From Desulfotignum sp. (GTDB taxonomy: Bacteria > Desulfobacterota > Desulfobacteria > Desulfobacterales > Desulfobacteraceae), in assembly GCA_021737445.1 (NCBI GenBank), contig JAIPDY010000056.1:1-15677 (forward strand): a DNA stretch of 15,677 nt, given 5' to 3'. The translations under genes were made by a program, and so were the position numbers. Of the stretch, positions 15,116 through 15,677 are shown one piece after another. The number at the start of each line of letters is the position of its first letter. Position 1 is the stretch's first letter. The notes below the pieces were generated by a model that was given only the letters and a program-made list of their open reading frames with translations, did no database searches and was not told the origin of the DNA.

Positions 15116-15677
15116 GGCATCTGCGACAGAAACCGGCTGATGGTCTCAAACCTGGCCCATTTAAAGGCCTGGATCATGGCGGTCAGTTTTGAGGCGGTGC
15201 GGTTCAGGCAGGTGTAATGACGGAATTTCAGCCAGGGATGGATCCCGGTGACCCGGGGCTGGCCCGGATCAAATTCCCAGGGGTGGGCATAAAACACAAA
15301 CGCAGTTTGTTTTTTTAATACAAACTGCATCCCAAGCTTGAAAAAAGCTTGCGGCAGCAGCCTGAAATATCCGCCTCCGCCCAGGGGCAGAACCCGGCCC
15401 CTGAACGCAAAATTGCTCACCGGCACTTCACAAAAATCCGGGCTGATGCAGACAGATCCCCGGTGCTTTAAAAATTGTGAAAAATCAAATTTTCCATAGC
15501 GGCCATGGCCTGAAAAGGAATTGTAGCTGGAATCATATCTGTAGCCGGCCTTTTGGATCAAATCCAGCGCCTTTGGTGTGATGGAAAAACTTGGGGCACG
15601 GTACCCTGAAACCGCCATGCCCAGCATATCTTCCAGCATTTTTTTGCTCATATCCAGGTCTTGGGCCAGCTCTTTTG
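15109..15677 (-). CDS. XrtA-associated polysaccharide deacetylase, 3' part
   Basis: The C-terminal part of a NodB-fold deacetylase, cut by the right edge of the window. The frame stays open to 15677, giving KELAQDLD before MSKKMLEDM. GYRAPSFSI is the Arg-containing motif 3, LPLGGGGYFRLLP marks the DUF3473-type extension, and FYAHPWEFDPGQPRV carries the motif 5 His. KFRHYTCLNRTASKL is typical of the exosortase-A-associated deacetylase (TIGR03006). The metal-binding Asp and His motifs lie outside the window. It probably removes N-acetyl groups from the exopolysaccharide or its precursor. It is the first visible gene of the operon, whose promoter must lie further right. Confidence 0.9.
   Translation of the reverse strand, partial: KELAQDLDMSKKMLEDMLGMAVSGYRAPSFSITPKALDLIQKAGYRYDSSYNSFSGHGRYGKFDFSQFLKHRGSVCISPDFCEVPVSNFAFRGRVLPLGGGGYFRLLPQAFFKLGMQFVLKKQTAFVFYAHPWEFDPGQPRVTGIHPWLKFRHYTCLNRTASKLTAMIQAFKWARFETISRFLSQMPC

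Noticed and set aside
1..15677. CRISPR arrays, tRNA or rRNA genes, intact transposases
   Set aside because: No regularly spaced repeats, cloverleaf sequences, rRNA signatures or transposase motifs were seen on either strand.

Overview
The window is a run of minus-strand genes for making and exporting a cell-surface polysaccharide. The best match I can make from memory is the exosortase-A (XrtA/PEP-CTERM, EpsH-type) exopolysaccharide module. Four genes on the right have hallmark sequences of that module: a DUF3473-type polysaccharide deacetylase, a FemAB-like protein, a TIGR03087-type sugar transferase and an AsnB-type amidotransferase. Codon style, mixed base composition and this module suggest a Gram-negative bacterium, possibly a sulfate reducer of the Desulfobacteraceae (Desulfobacterota). 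That placement is an impression from the sequence; no marker gene here proves it.

Layout in order of transcription (right to left): the partial deacetylase (15109-15677), FemAB (14027-15115), a family 2 glycosyltransferase (13087-14025), the TIGR03087-type transferase (11874-13094), a GT4 glycosyltransferase (10771-11877), the amidotransferase (8853-10751), a second GT4 (7732-8856), a Wzx-type flippase (6226-7725), a third GT4 (5002-6195) and a sulfotransferase (3914-5011). These ten genes overlap or lie within about 30 nt of each other, so they look like one operon. A GC-rich hairpin at 3839-3854 may end it.

The left part is different. A TPR protein (2628-3707) and a frameshifted FRG-domain gene (1539-2611) form a two-gene cassette. 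Then come about 400 nt with no convincing gene, a second and unrelated sulfotransferase (229-1140), and the first 44 codons of a membrane protein resembling O-antigen ligases/polymerases (1-132). A 32-bp direct repeat (30/32 identical) sits at 3737-3768 and 1150-1181, just upstream of the TPR gene and of the second sulfotransferase. The cassette between the copies may be an insertion into the polysaccharide locus.

Inferred joint function: glycosyltransferases build a lipid-linked repeat unit, the amidotransferase and FemAB protein modify sugars or side groups, the flippase moves the unit across the membrane, the ligase/polymerase-like protein extends or transfers it, the deacetylase trims acetyl groups, and the two sulfotransferases may add sulfate. 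The most notable points are the repeat-bounded TPR/FRG cassette, its frameshift at a heptamer that fits the -1 slippage pattern, and the two sulfotransferases suggesting a sulfated exopolysaccharide. No CRISPR array, tRNA, rRNA or intact transposase was seen.
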